A stretch of 41,713 nucleotides of DNA from Saprospiraceae bacterium (GTDB lineage: Bacteria > Bacteroidota > Bacteroidia > Chitinophagales > Saprospiraceae), in NCBI GenBank assembly GCA_022841745.1, contig JALHQW010000065.1:1-41713 (forward strand). Reading direction: 5' to 3'. The notes under the pieces were generated by a model. The model searched no databases. It worked only from the letters and a program-made list of their open reading frames with translations, and was not told the DNA's origin. Position numbers and translations under genes: made by a program. Below are positions 32,513 to 41,631 of the stretch, one piece after another; within the stretch, counting starts at the first letter, position 1; every line of letters begins with the position of its first letter.

Positions 32513-35086
32513 TTACTCTGGCTCAAAGCCAAGCACGATATTGAACGTACCAAGGCTCGAAATTTTACCAGAGGGGTTGGCCTTATCAAAACCAAGGCCA
32601 TAGTCGAAGCCAAGCACGCCGAACATGGGCAGGAAGACCCTAAGACCAGCACCTATCGAGCGCTTCATGTCAAAGGGGTTGTAGTCCCTGGCCCTGCGCC
32701 ACGAGTTGCTGCCCTGGGCGAACACATGGGCATAAATGGTGGAGCTTGGGTTCAGCGATAGCGGGTAGCGCAATTCCAGCGTAATCTTTTGGTACAGCGG
32801 CGTTGCGTTCATGTCGTTGGTGCTGCCCTTGAAGCGGTTGTTTTCATAATCGCTCTGCTTGTAGCCCCTCGAACTGATGATTTCCGTGCCGGTGAAAAAA
32901 CCGAACTGCTGGTTGTTGAGGCCGTCGCCGCCCAATTGGAAGCGCTCGAACGGTGCCACGCCGATGTCGTCATTATAAGCGCCCAAGAAGCCAAACTTGG
33001 CATCCGCCTTTATCACCAACTTGCCCACCAAGGTTTGGTACCATTCGGCGTTCACCTTCCATTTATGGTATTCCAAGAACTTGAACCGCTCTTCTGTGGG
33101 CAAATCGCCGTAGTTTTTCTTGCTGAACAGTGAGTAGGGCGGCGTGAACTGCAAGGACACCTGCACCCTGGAGCCTTCCTGCGGGAAGATGGGGTTGTTG
33201 ATGGTAGTGCGGGCAATGGTCTGCGTGACGCTGAAGTTGCGGAAAGTACCCTCCGAAACCGCCTCCCCATCGTCGGTGCGGAAGAGGCCACGCTGGCTGA
33301 AGATATAGTTCTGCAGCTTGATGACTTGAAGGTTGAGCGAAGTGGACGAGACGAAGTTGTCGTCCGGCTTCTTCAAGCGGGTGCCGAGGCTGATGGTCAC
33401 GCCGCCATTGGTAAGCTTTCCATAGAACTCGCTGTTGCGGTTCTGGCCGTTGGACAGGATGGACATGAAGCCCGCCACCGTGAGCGAGTTGGGCTTTTTG
33501 CCGCCCAGCCAAGGCTCTGTAAAGGAGATATTGTAGGATTGGAAATAGCGCCCGTTGGTCTGCGCCCGCAGCGAGAGGCGCTGGCCGTCGCCTTGCGGCA
33601 ATGGGCTCCAGGTTTCACGCTTGAAAATATTGCGTGCCGAGAAGTTGTTGAAGGCCACGCCGAGGGTGCCGATGACGCCGTTCCGACGACCGCCCCACCC
33701 TGCCGAAAGCTCCAACTGGTCGGAGGGTTTTTCTTCCAAGGTATAAACGATGTCCACCGTGCCCCGCTGCGGGTTCACGGGCGTCTCGATGCCGAGGTTC
33801 TCCGGGTTGAAATAGCCGAGGTTGATGATTTGGCGCTGCGAGCGGATGATGTCCGAGCGGCTGAACTTCTCACCCGGCACGGTGAACAGTTCCCGCCTCA
33901 CCACGTGCTCGTGCGTGCGGTCGTTGCCCTTGATGATGACCTTGTCAATGCTCGCCTGAGGGCCTTCAAAAATGCGCAGTTCAAGGTCAATGGAATCGCT
34001 GGCCACGGCCACCTCTATGGGGTCAACGTTAAAGAACAGGTAGCCGTTGTCCATGTAGAGCGAGCTAACGTCACGGCCATCTTGGCTGAAACGGAGGCGG
34101 GTTTCGAGCATTTCGGCATTATAGACATCGCCTTTTTTGATGCCGAGCACATTGTCCAGGTCCTTGGCGGCATAGATGGAGTTGCCTTTCCAGATGATAT
34201 TGCGGAAATAGTAGCGGCTGCCCTCTTCCACGTCAATATGGATGAGCAGATTGCCCTTGGAGCCGTCCTTTTCGGTGGCCCGCCAGATACTATCGCCCAC
34301 GATGCGGGCGTCCCGGAAGCCTACCTTGTTATAATGGGCAATGATTTTTTGCTTGTCGGCCTCGTAGTCGGGGCGGATGAGCTTGGAGCCGGAGAAGATG
34401 CGTTTTTTGCGGCGGGTCTCCTTCATCAGGCCCCGCAGCTTGCGGGACTTCACGTTCTCGTTGCCGGAGAAGGTGATGTCGTCAATCTTAATCTTGGCAC
34501 CCCTGTCAATGTCGAAAACGAGCTTGACGGAGTTGATGCGGGCGGTGTCGGGGAGTTCGCTCACGCCAACCTTTACATCGTAGTAGCCCTTGTCAATGAA
34601 GTATTTTTGGATGCCAAAAGCCGCACTGGCCTTTATGCCATCGGTGACGATACCGCCCTTGATGAGGTATTTGTTCACCTCCTCGTTCAGGTCGTCGTGA
34701 GTGCCCTTCTTCACGCCCTTGTACGAGTGGGTGGTAAGGCGGGGGCGCTCCACCACGACGATTTCAAGGAAAATCACATCGCCGACGGTCTTTTCCTTGT
34801 AAATCTGCACATCGGTGAAGAGGCTGAGTTTGTACAGCGCCTTGACGGCCCGTGGTATCTCGCCGCCCGGCACCCGTATGCGGTCGCCCACCCGGAAGCC
34901 GGCGATGGAGATGATGGCCCCGGCGTCGCTGAACGTGGCCCCGGTAACCCGGATGCCGCCGATTTCGTAGTCCCTGGGCTTGGAGTAGTCAAGCACGGGG
35001 GGCAGCGTGTCGGTCTGTGCAGTGGCATTGCCCGACAGGGCAAAAGCAAATAGAAGTGGCAAAAATCCTGTTAAGAAATATTTCAT
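32513..35086 (-). CDS. bamA: Outer-membrane protein assembly factor BamA
   Basis: This 857-residue protein has a signal peptide (MKYFLTGFLPLLFAFALSGN, cleavage near ATAQ-T). POTRA domains run from about 40 to 440, e.g. 'YEIGGIRVTGATFSDAGAII', 'INSVKLVFDIDRGAKIKIDD', and 'VYNAEMLETRLRFSQDGRDV'. The C-terminal half is the Omp85 barrel, with 'LSAGWGGRRNGVIGTLGVAF' and 'DMKRSIGAGLRVFLPMFGVL', ending F-E-P-E. In Bacteroidota BamA often has the extended POTRA set and lacks the other Bam lipoproteins. It inserts beta-barrel proteins such as PorP/SprF. The 326-bp upstream spacer should hold its promoter, though no clean -7 box was seen. Confidence 0.95.
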   Translation of the reverse strand: MKYFLTGFLPLLFAFALSGNATAQTDTLPPVLDYSKPRDYEIGGIRVTGATFSDAGAIISIAGFRVGDRIRVPGGEIPRAVKALYKLSLFTDVQIYKEKTVGDVIFLEIVVVERPRLTTHSYKGVKKGTHDDLNEEVNKYLIKGGIVTDGIKASAAFGIQKYFIDKGYYDVKVGVSELPDTARINSVKLVFDIDRGAKIKIDDITFSGNENVKSRKLRGLMKETRRKKRIFSGSKLIRPDYEADKQKIIAHYNKVGFRDARIVGDSIWRATEKDGSKGNLLIHIDVEEGSRYYFRNIIWKGNSIYAAKDLDNVLGIKKGDVYNAEMLETRLRFSQDGRDVSSLYMDNGYLFFNVDPIEVAVASDSIDLELRIFEGPQASIDKVIIKGNDRTHEHVVRRELFTVPGEKFSRSDIIRSQRQIINLGYFNPENLGIETPVNPQRGTVDIVYTLEEKPSDQLELSAGWGGRRNGVIGTLGVAFNNFSARNIFKRETWSPLPQGDGQRLSLRAQTNGRYFQSYNISFTEPWLGGKKPNSLTVAGFMSILSNGQNRNSEFYGKLTNGGVTISLGTRLKKPDDNFVSSTSLNLQVIKLQNYIFSQRGLFRTDDGEAVSEGTFRNFSVTQTIARTTINNPIFPQEGSRVQVSLQFTPPYSLFSKKNYGDLPTEERFKFLEYHKWKVNAEWYQTLVGKLVIKADAKFGFLGAYNDDIGVAPFERFQLGGDGLNNQQFGFFTGTEIISSRGYKQSDYENNRFKGSTNDMNATPLYQKITLELRYPLSLNPSSTIYAHVFAQGSNSWRRARDYNPFDMKRSIGAGLRVFLPMFGVLGFDYGLGFDKANPSGKISSLGTFNIVLGFEPE

Positions 35087-35412
35087 GCAAAGGGTCTATC
35101 TTTTCAAAAGGATTGCAAATAAACGCAGCTTTGGCCAAACTCATGTAGGCTTGGCCGAAAATAGTGGGTTGCGATAGGTAAAGGTGTGTTTTGGGCAGGC
35201 GAGGGTTGTATGGGGCTAAGATGGCAGCAGGATACCTGACTGGCAGCTTTGCATTGAGCACGGCACTTGGAAAAAGTATTGATTTCGGCGCTGAGTTATT
35301 TGACTGACCCCGCCGCTCGAAAGGAGCCAGGCATTTTTGAAAATCCTACCGCTTTCATCAGTTAGTGACTGCTGTTGGCAAATTCTGTTCATCTATAAAA
35401 ATGCGCACTACC
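35087..35412. other. Spacer upstream of bamA
   Basis: This 326-bp stretch lies between bamA and the next minus-strand gene. It holds TTTGGCCAA and TTGGCCGAAA words about 20 nt apart near 35130-35160. No gene or strong terminator is evident. Confidence 0.4.
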
Positions 35413-36234
35413 TCAAATTTTAATGATTCTTTCCCTATACGAACAAGCCCCATCTTGGTGCATCTCTAAAATGTATAACCCACTTGGTAGGTCTTCAAAG
35501 TTAATGACCGCTTTTGCATCCATGATAAGTCCGCTTTGGTAATATATAGCGCCGCCAATATCAATAACCCTTAATTCATATGGATTAAAGATTGGATTAT
35601 CGTATTGAACAAAAAACCTTTGATTAAAGGGGTTAGGTGAGACTTTGAAATGCCCCTCATTGAATAACTTACCCCTTTGAACCTCGGAAACCATGGAAAG
35701 CTCAAGGTTGTCAATTATAAGTTCCGCAAAGCCGATTAACAACTTATTTGGCGCTAAAGATTTTACCAAAATTTGGATTTTCAGAGAGTCCGTTTGGCTT
35801 TGCATCAATGGAATGGAAACCTGCTCATTGCCATTGGTAACTGAGTTCTTCTCCCAAGTCCCTATCTCCTGGAAAGCTGTACCATTCAATTCCATAACAC
35901 GTATTCTTGCTCTTCCGAGTTCTATGCTGTCTATTCTAACCATTGCATTCAGAAATGAATATATCTGTTGTGGTAAGAAAACTGTTTCTACTACCCATTC
36001 TATTTCGACATCGCCACAGTCAAATATTTCAGTAACTCTCATCGAATAGTCGCCTTCAATTGAGTTTGAGTCTTTTGTCACGAAATGGCAGGGTAGCCCA
36101 CTTCTGACTGTCCATCCTACTGGTCTTTCTTTACCGTTTACTAAAATCCAATTTTCAAAATTGCCGTTGGGCAACTGCGAATAGGACGCATTGATAAAAA
36201 AAAATAGTAAGCTAAAAAAGAATAGCATTCTCAT
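35413..36234 (-). CDS. T9SS-sorted secreted protein, MAM/CBM-like
   Basis: This 273-residue protein has a signal peptide MRMLFFFSLLFFFINASYSQ. It then opens 'LPNGNFENWILVNGKERPVG', the start typical of secreted beta-sandwich (carbohydrate-binding or PCMD-like) domains. A second strand-rich part ends 'ELIIDNLELSM'. The final ~75 residues form a type A T9SS sorting domain: 'FKVSPNPFNQRFFVQYDNPI', 'LRVIDIGGAIYYQSG' and 'LPSGLYILEMHQDG'. There is no catalytic motif. It lies 12 bp downstream of the next gene on the same strand, so they are co-transcribed. It probably binds a surface polymer. Confidence 0.82.
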   Translation of the reverse strand: MRMLFFFSLLFFFINASYSQLPNGNFENWILVNGKERPVGWTVRSGLPCHFVTKDSNSIEGDYSMRVTEIFDCGDVEIEWVVETVFLPQQIYSFLNAMVRIDSIELGRARIRVMELNGTAFQEIGTWEKNSVTNGNEQVSIPLMQSQTDSLKIQILVKSLAPNKLLIGFAELIIDNLELSMVSEVQRGKLFNEGHFKVSPNPFNQRFFVQYDNPIFNPYELRVIDIGGAIYYQSGLIMDAKAVINFEDLPSGLYILEMHQDGACSYRERIIKI

Positions 36235-36246
36235 GTGGGATTGGTT

Positions 36247-37866
36247 TTAATGTTGAACAATTATTTGGTAAGTTTTGACGGCATTGCCATTGAGCAAGAT
36301 GGAAATCATGTAGGTTCCGTTGGTCAAATGACCCAGATTAATCATACTTTTAGGTGCGCCCACTTTATACTGGGCAAGCACAGTCCCATTCATATCTGAG
36401 ACCTTGACCATACTGCCTCTTATGTCGATGTCATCGGGCACTTCCAAGGTGAGCAAACCGCTTGTGGGGTTTGGGTAAACATGGGCGTTGGTTTGCAGTA
36501 TTTCTTCTTCTGCATCTGTAATGGAGGTCATATCACCAGTGATAACGATGTACTGGTTGCAGTTATCATTCCAGCAGCCATTTTTGTCCAAGGTGAGCAG
36601 CCATACATCGGGGTCGTTCAGGAAGGGAGTACCAGTGGGGTTTACTAAGTTAAGGTCGCCAGCCAGTAGGTAACCTTCATCGGTTTCCACCACATCCCAA
36701 AGCCTGCCCAAGGAGTTTTGGTGTACCGAGTCGGCAATGCCACGCTCCCAGAGCAGTTCACCCTGTGGGCTAATCTCATAACACCACCCATCTGTACCGT
36801 GCGGCGGAGAGGTAAAATAGTTTAAATCGTAGAAATAGTCATCAACCCCGGTTCCAAATAGGTTGCCACCACTTGTAAGTTTGGCATTGATACCAAATTT
36901 TGAGTAGTTGCTTATAAAAACGTGCTCCCATTCAATATGAAAAAGCGAATCCAATTTGTAAACGACAGGCGGATACGGGTACGTGGAATGCGGGTAAACC
37001 AAGGGTATGTCGTCCCAAACGTCCTTGTTCCAGACCAGGAAGTAGCCACCGTCATTGGCAGGAATAATTTCAGAAGGGTAAATCACCTCCTCGGTTTCTG
37101 TTTCCGGGAGGTCTTTATAGTAAACTGTGTTGAACTGCTCGTCCAATTTGGAGATGCGAAGGAAACAGGAGTTCCCGAATATCTCATCGCCATATGCCAG
37201 CACGTATCCGCCTGCTGGCAATTTGTTTAGATTAATGCCTCTTTTATACTTGTAGTTGCCGCAAATTTCCTTATAAGCCAATTCGTTGAACTGGCGGTCG
37301 AGTTCCATGATATAAACGCACCCATCGCCCGTGTTGCCGTAATTGCCGTAAATGATGAGATTGCCACTCTTTTCCAACATGTCATGAAACAGTAACCCTG
37401 ATTCGCCCCCAAGCGGCACTATATCCTTTTGGTACAGCAATGCACCACCAGAAAGGCCTATGGCCATCATCCTAATCTTTCGATGCCCTGGCTCAAAAAC
37501 CATGAGTGCCACATATACGGTATCGCCAATCACTTCCATTACCGTACCGTTTGGAAACATGCTGATTTCATCTTGGGCACTATGGTAGGTGTTGGACCAA
37601 ATTGGATACAACGCCATATCAACCCTCAACAAGCCAAGGCAATCTTTTAGTGAGCCGTTGCTGTCGGGTTCATAGGATTGACTAAGCAATACGTACCCAT
37701 CCTCACAAGGGAGGCACTGAAAAGCGCCATCAGAATATCCACCAACTGTTATGGGCAAATGCAAGGACACTTCTTGGGCTTTGGGCAATTGAACAACTAG
37801 GAAAAAAGAAAGCAGCAATATTGCTTCCCGTTTAATGATATTTTTTGACGATAAAATCCAAATCAT
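36247..37866 (-). CDS. T9SS-sorted beta-propeller-like secreted protein
   Basis: This 539-residue protein has a signal segment ending near QLPKAQ-E. Its body repeats strand motifs such as 'GGYSDGAFQCLPCEDGYVLL', 'GYVLAYGDEIFGNSCFLRIS', 'GGYFLVWNKDVWD' and 'DEGYLLAGDLNLV', the pattern of 'GGY-x-L-x-G' propeller proteins found in many Bacteroidota secretomes. The C-terminal part (about 460-539) is a type A sorting domain: 'NAHVYPNPTSGLLTLEVPD', 'GSMVKVSDMNGTVLAQYKVG' and 'LTNGTYMISILLNG'. The role is unknown; it may be an adhesin or binding protein. Confidence 0.82.
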   Translation of the reverse strand: MIWILSSKNIIKREAILLLSFFLVVQLPKAQEVSLHLPITVGGYSDGAFQCLPCEDGYVLLSQSYEPDSNGSLKDCLGLLRVDMALYPIWSNTYHSAQDEISMFPNGTVMEVIGDTVYVALMVFEPGHRKIRMMAIGLSGGALLYQKDIVPLGGESGLLFHDMLEKSGNLIIYGNYGNTGDGCVYIMELDRQFNELAYKEICGNYKYKRGINLNKLPAGGYVLAYGDEIFGNSCFLRISKLDEQFNTVYYKDLPETETEEVIYPSEIIPANDGGYFLVWNKDVWDDIPLVYPHSTYPYPPVVYKLDSLFHIEWEHVFISNYSKFGINAKLTSGGNLFGTGVDDYFYDLNYFTSPPHGTDGWCYEISPQGELLWERGIADSVHQNSLGRLWDVVETDEGYLLAGDLNLVNPTGTPFLNDPDVWLLTLDKNGCWNDNCNQYIVITGDMTSITDAEEEILQTNAHVYPNPTSGLLTLEVPDDIDIRGSMVKVSDMNGTVLAQYKVGAPKSMINLGHLTNGTYMISILLNGNAVKTYQIIVQH

Positions 37867-37946
37867 ATTTGAACATTTTAAAGGGGAAATGAATACCTAC
37901 CTTAACAAAAGGGCAGTAGCAACATCCGCTACTGCCCCATGAGTTA

Positions 37947-40900
37947 TCAATCCCTATGTGCCATTACGAGCATCTGTGAGTGGACTACCTTGCCCGCACC
38001 ATCCCTCACCACCAGCCAGTAAATGCCGTTGTTCCATGCTTGCCCTTGGACATTGATGATTCCTTCCCAATCACCAATCGGTTGGTCAAGCTGTATTCCG
38101 CCCAGTGAAGACATAACCTGCAAGCGCACAGCACCAAGCCCTTCTGGGATTGCTACAGAAAAGACACCCGTAGTGGGGTTCGGATACACCGCTACTTTGT
38201 CCACTGTATTTTTAGCAGCAAGTTTGTCCAATGCATCCTCTCTTAAAGGAGATGAAAACTCCAGCGATTCATCTTCGTCAAAGAACCTGCCCTTCAGCAG
38301 CCCCAGTAGCGCACGGGCATAACTATTGACACCAAGCCCACTTGTAGCCACAGACTCAAGCACTGCCTCATCAGGGGCCGGAAGCTCATAGTTAAGCCCC
38401 TGTTGCAACCGCTCCAAGTTGATGTTTTGCACCTGCTTGAAAGCTGATAGTTCACTGTCGAGCGACGGCAGGGCATTAAGTTCGGTGGCGGCAGCAGAAT
38501 AATTGCCTACTCCCACCAATACCCCATATTTCATCATCTTTGCGGTTGTTGTACCTTCCTCATCTAATAAGGATAATGTGCCCACTATGTTCCCATTGGA
38601 TACATAATCCATTACCAAGGCATTGAGTATCCGGTCTTTTTCTTCAACAAGCGTGGACAATAGGCTGGTTGAAGTGCTACCAGTTGTGGCAATTTGCCCT
38701 TTAATGTTGTCGTAGTCTTGCTTGGTAGGAGGTTCACTGCTTATTATCCCATCACTTAAGCAGTCGTTGTTAAGCGCAGAAATTCTTACATAATTGCCGG
38801 GATTAAGAGGCCATTGGCAAATCTCTTCCTCGGATTGAAAAGCATAATAATTAAAAGAATTGGTAGGGCTTATTGTTGCAATATCTATTTCCACTCCTGG
38901 TGCGGTGAAGCAATTGCCTACTGCTTTAGATGGAGTCCCTTGATTAGTCCTAATTTCACCTGTGCCAGCACTATTACCCAACATCCTGAAATCAAACAAC
39001 GTAGTACCAAAGGTGTTGCAAAGGAACTGCATCTCCTTGTTCGACCCATTGGCAAGTACACCAGCCGAAGCGTTAATCCCATTTTTCTCAATATAGTTAT
39101 GTTGGTTCCAACCACCAGCGCCAGTGCCTATGGAAGAAACCCCTACTGTAGTGCCGTCAATGACATTTTTCCTGATTTTGTAAAAGGATGGGCCGTTGAT
39201 TCTGATAGCTGTGCTGGATTCAAAGAACTCGTTGTTGACAATTTCAAGCCCACCACCAAAGGCCGTTGAGTTCACGTAGATATGGCGAGTATTTTCCAAA
39301 AAATAGTTGGGATCAGTCCCTACCGCCCCTACTTCCAATTTACCGACATAAGGGTAAGTAGCCTGGTACTCGATGCCCTTTTCGTTGTAGTGGAAATCGT
39401 TGCTTTCCTTGACGATTGCCCCCGCATCATAGACCAAAAGCCCTTGGTTTCTCATATTGTAGAACCTATTGCGGTTGAAAGTAACGTTGTCTGTATCCCA
39501 TATCGTTACTCCTACATCCCCACCATCCATGGTACAGTTGACGAACTTGCTCTTGTTTTCCAAGTCATACTTCATGAATTCTGCCACCCGGCGATTATTT
39601 GTAAAAGTAGCATTTTCACAGTGGATTAGACCGCCCCAATAAGGTTGGTTCCAGCTTTCGTTGAATCGGGTGGTGGAGATTGCATTACGAGCATTTGAAA
39701 CGATTGCAAGGTTATTTATCAAGACTACTCCAGCATCGGATGGTCCTGGCATTCCGAAAGCGCTGGGCTGTGATGCGGAAGCATTTCCTTCCACATTAAT
39801 GCCTCGCCAGTCAGATGATGTCGGACAATTTGTCAATGTACCGCCATTCAAATGAAGCTTTGCGCCTCTCCTCACGACTATTCCCTTACCAGCACCAAAG
39901 CGTAATGTAGCTGTTACTGTCAACTGCGAGCCAGTAATTATGATGATATTTCCAAGAATATCTTGGTCTGCTCCCATAGTAACAAGGGGCTCTGTTATTA
40001 CAATATCATGCCCATTACCACAGCTGATGGCATTGTGGGGAATGACGTTTAAATCTTCTAGAATCGAAGCCATGCTAATCCCTCCATTTGGGCAAGTTCC
40101 GCATGCATGTATCCCCACAACTAAATGGTCATTATATGAAATTATAGGAGAACCTGATGAACGAGGTCGGGTGTCGGCATAGTAGGCTAAGTCAATATCA
40201 GTATCCGGACAATTATTATCAATCACCTCGTGAATCGTTGCTACTCCATTCGGGTCATTCGGAGAATCCGAATAGAACGATATTCTTTTTCCCCAACCGA
40301 GAGGATGACCAGCAATGTAAATTTGTTCTCCAATATAAGTTGGCTCAGCCCTGGTTTGCAAATAACCATAGGTGCTTGAAACATTGCTTGGAAGAAGCAA
40401 TAAGGCGTAATCTAAATCTGCATTTAATTGAACCAAAGTAGTAGTTGCCACGATAATTCCCGGGCAAGCCGCTTCCGACATACAATCCACTCCACAATCA
40501 CTCCCTTCAGCCATCATTTCTACGACAAGGCCGGCAGCGCCATTGTTAATATCAACATTATGCTCGTTTGTCATAAGATGCCCTTCATCTCCGAATAGCC
40601 ACCCTGTGCCAAAAGTTATACCAGAAGTCCACAGTCGAGCTACTGCTCTGGACTCTTCATAAACCATAGGCTCTGAAGACTGAAAACATTTTGCCTCTTT
40701 GGAGTCGTCATCGCCACAAATTGAGGATACATTTTTTTCAGACATTTCAGCTTCCGTGAAACCTCTTGCTATTTTATCAATGACATACCCTTCTCCACCG
40801 TATTTATTGGCACTGTGAATCTCAACGATTGCCGTATTCCCATAAATCGGTATGCTCCAAAAAGAACCCTTAGCGTTAAGTTCAACATCAGTGTAGGCCC

Positions 40901-41228
40901 ATGACCTCGTCCCATCTGGTGACTTTACTATCATTCTGTCTCCTTTTCCAATTTTCGCATATGAAAAGTGCAAAGCCACGTAGGTAGCTGCCTTGGCCTT
41001 GTACTGGATGGTCTGACTCCAGACCAACTGTTCGCCTAGGCTGCCACCACTATAAGGATGTGGTGATTCATAGTGGGCGGTTACTTCTTCTCCCACAACT
41101 TCTTGGGCGTTCAATGCTGGGAGCGGTAGAGCAACTACCATTGCAAATGCGGCTATTAAAGCTAATAGCAACTTTGGTTTGGATTTTTTTGATTGCTCAG
41201 AGATAAGATGTGCTTCATGCTTCTTCAT
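37947..41228 (-). CDS. Trypsin-like protease fused to beta-helix and T9SS sorting domain
   Basis: This 1093-residue exported protein has a signal region at about 17-42. It first shows a beta-sandwich-like domain (about 45-155). A serine-protease domain follows with His223 (MTNEHNV), Asp273 (ADLDYALLLL) and Ser358 in RPRSSGSPIISYND, plus Cys-rich loops (C245, C249, C255, C376, C379). The 'SSGSP' nucleophile resembles lysyl endopeptidase-type enzymes. From about 430 to 700 is a right-handed beta-helix (repeated 'GLLVYDAGAIVKESNDFHYN'-type turns). A type A sorting domain ends it ('VAVYPNPTTGVFSVAIPEG', 'NGIYWLVVRDGAGKVVHSQ'). It is therefore released or anchored at the surface. A helical linker (about 830-980) precedes the sorting domain. 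Confidence 0.85.
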   Translation of the reverse strand: MKKHEAHLISEQSKKSKPKLLLALIAAFAMVVALPLPALNAQEVVGEEVTAHYESPHPYSGGSLGEQLVWSQTIQYKAKAATYVALHFSYAKIGKGDRMIVKSPDGTRSWAYTDVELNAKGSFWSIPIYGNTAIVEIHSANKYGGEGYVIDKIARGFTEAEMSEKNVSSICGDDDSKEAKCFQSSEPMVYEESRAVARLWTSGITFGTGWLFGDEGHLMTNEHNVDINNGAAGLVVEMMAEGSDCGVDCMSEAACPGIIVATTTLVQLNADLDYALLLLPSNVSSTYGYLQTRAEPTYIGEQIYIAGHPLGWGKRISFYSDSPNDPNGVATIHEVIDNNCPDTDIDLAYYADTRPRSSGSPIISYNDHLVVGIHACGTCPNGGISMASILEDLNVIPHNAISCGNGHDIVITEPLVTMGADQDILGNIIIITGSQLTVTATLRFGAGKGIVVRRGAKLHLNGGTLTNCPTSSDWRGINVEGNASASQPSAFGMPGPSDAGVVLINNLAIVSNARNAISTTRFNESWNQPYWGGLIHCENATFTNNRRVAEFMKYDLENKSKFVNCTMDGGDVGVTIWDTDNVTFNRNRFYNMRNQGLLVYDAGAIVKESNDFHYNEKGIEYQATYPYVGKLEVGAVGTDPNYFLENTRHIYVNSTAFGGGLEIVNNEFFESSTAIRINGPSFYKIRKNVIDGTTVGVSSIGTGAGGWNQHNYIEKNGINASAGVLANGSNKEMQFLCNTFGTTLFDFRMLGNSAGTGEIRTNQGTPSKAVGNCFTAPGVEIDIATISPTNSFNYYAFQSEEEICQWPLNPGNYVRISALNNDCLSDGIISSEPPTKQDYDNIKGQIATTGSTSTSLLSTLVEEKDRILNALVMDYVSNGNIVGTLSLLDEEGTTTAKMMKYGVLVGVGNYSAAATELNALPSLDSELSAFKQVQNINLERLQQGLNYELPAPDEAVLESVATSGLGVNSYARALLGLLKGRFFDEDESLEFSSPLREDALDKLAAKNTVDKVAVYPNPTTGVFSVAIPEGLGAVRLQVMSSLGGIQLDQPIGDWEGIINVQGQAWNNGIYWLVVRDGAGKVVHSQMLVMAHRD

Positions 41229-41631
41229 ACTTTTACACGTTTTAAAATAAATAATTTTAGAAAGGGGGCTATTGCCGTTGGGCTACAAACAAAACGGCTT
41301 TAGTCCCTTTTTCTATCTATTGAAAGCGCTCAATAGCCAAAACAGGTGGACGCTCCGCACAGCGGCTCGTCAATTCTTGTGTTATGCTCCTCAAATCAAT
41401 ACCACGGTTGACTCTCTCCCCTCCATCCAACTAAACCATACTATCCCAGAAGGGCCGGCAGAAGGGCCGGCAGAAGGGCCGGCAGAAGGGCCGGCAGAAG
41501 GGCCGGCAGAAGGGCCGGCAGAAGGGCCGGCAGAAGGGCCGGCAGAAAACAATTACTTGGCAAAAGTAAAAACCTGTGGCGAAAAAAGCAAGCAGCAGCG
41601 ATTCTCGCTATTAGAAAAAAACAAAGATGAC
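41229..41631. other. Right-edge spacer with repeat array
   Basis: Upstream of the protease gene, this region carries A/T-rich promoter-like sequence and then the 12-bp array. A plus-strand frame (41272-41640) spans the array and reads EGPA repeats, but its flanks are not protein-like, so I do not call a gene. Confidence 0.5.
41449..41544 (+). repeat. 12-bp tandem array (GAAGGGCCGGCA)x8
   Basis: Eight perfect 12-bp units run from 41449 to 41544. Each contains the palindrome GCCGGC. The array is G+C-rich within an A+T-rich flank. In frame it would encode EGPA repeats on the plus strand and L-P-A-L on the minus strand. Confidence 0.97.

Noticed and set aside
33326-35053. Plus-strand 575-aa open frame opposite bamA
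   Set aside because: It is the antisense shadow of the well-supported bamA gene in G+C-rich codons. The Ala/Val/His-rich translation has no recognisable domain.
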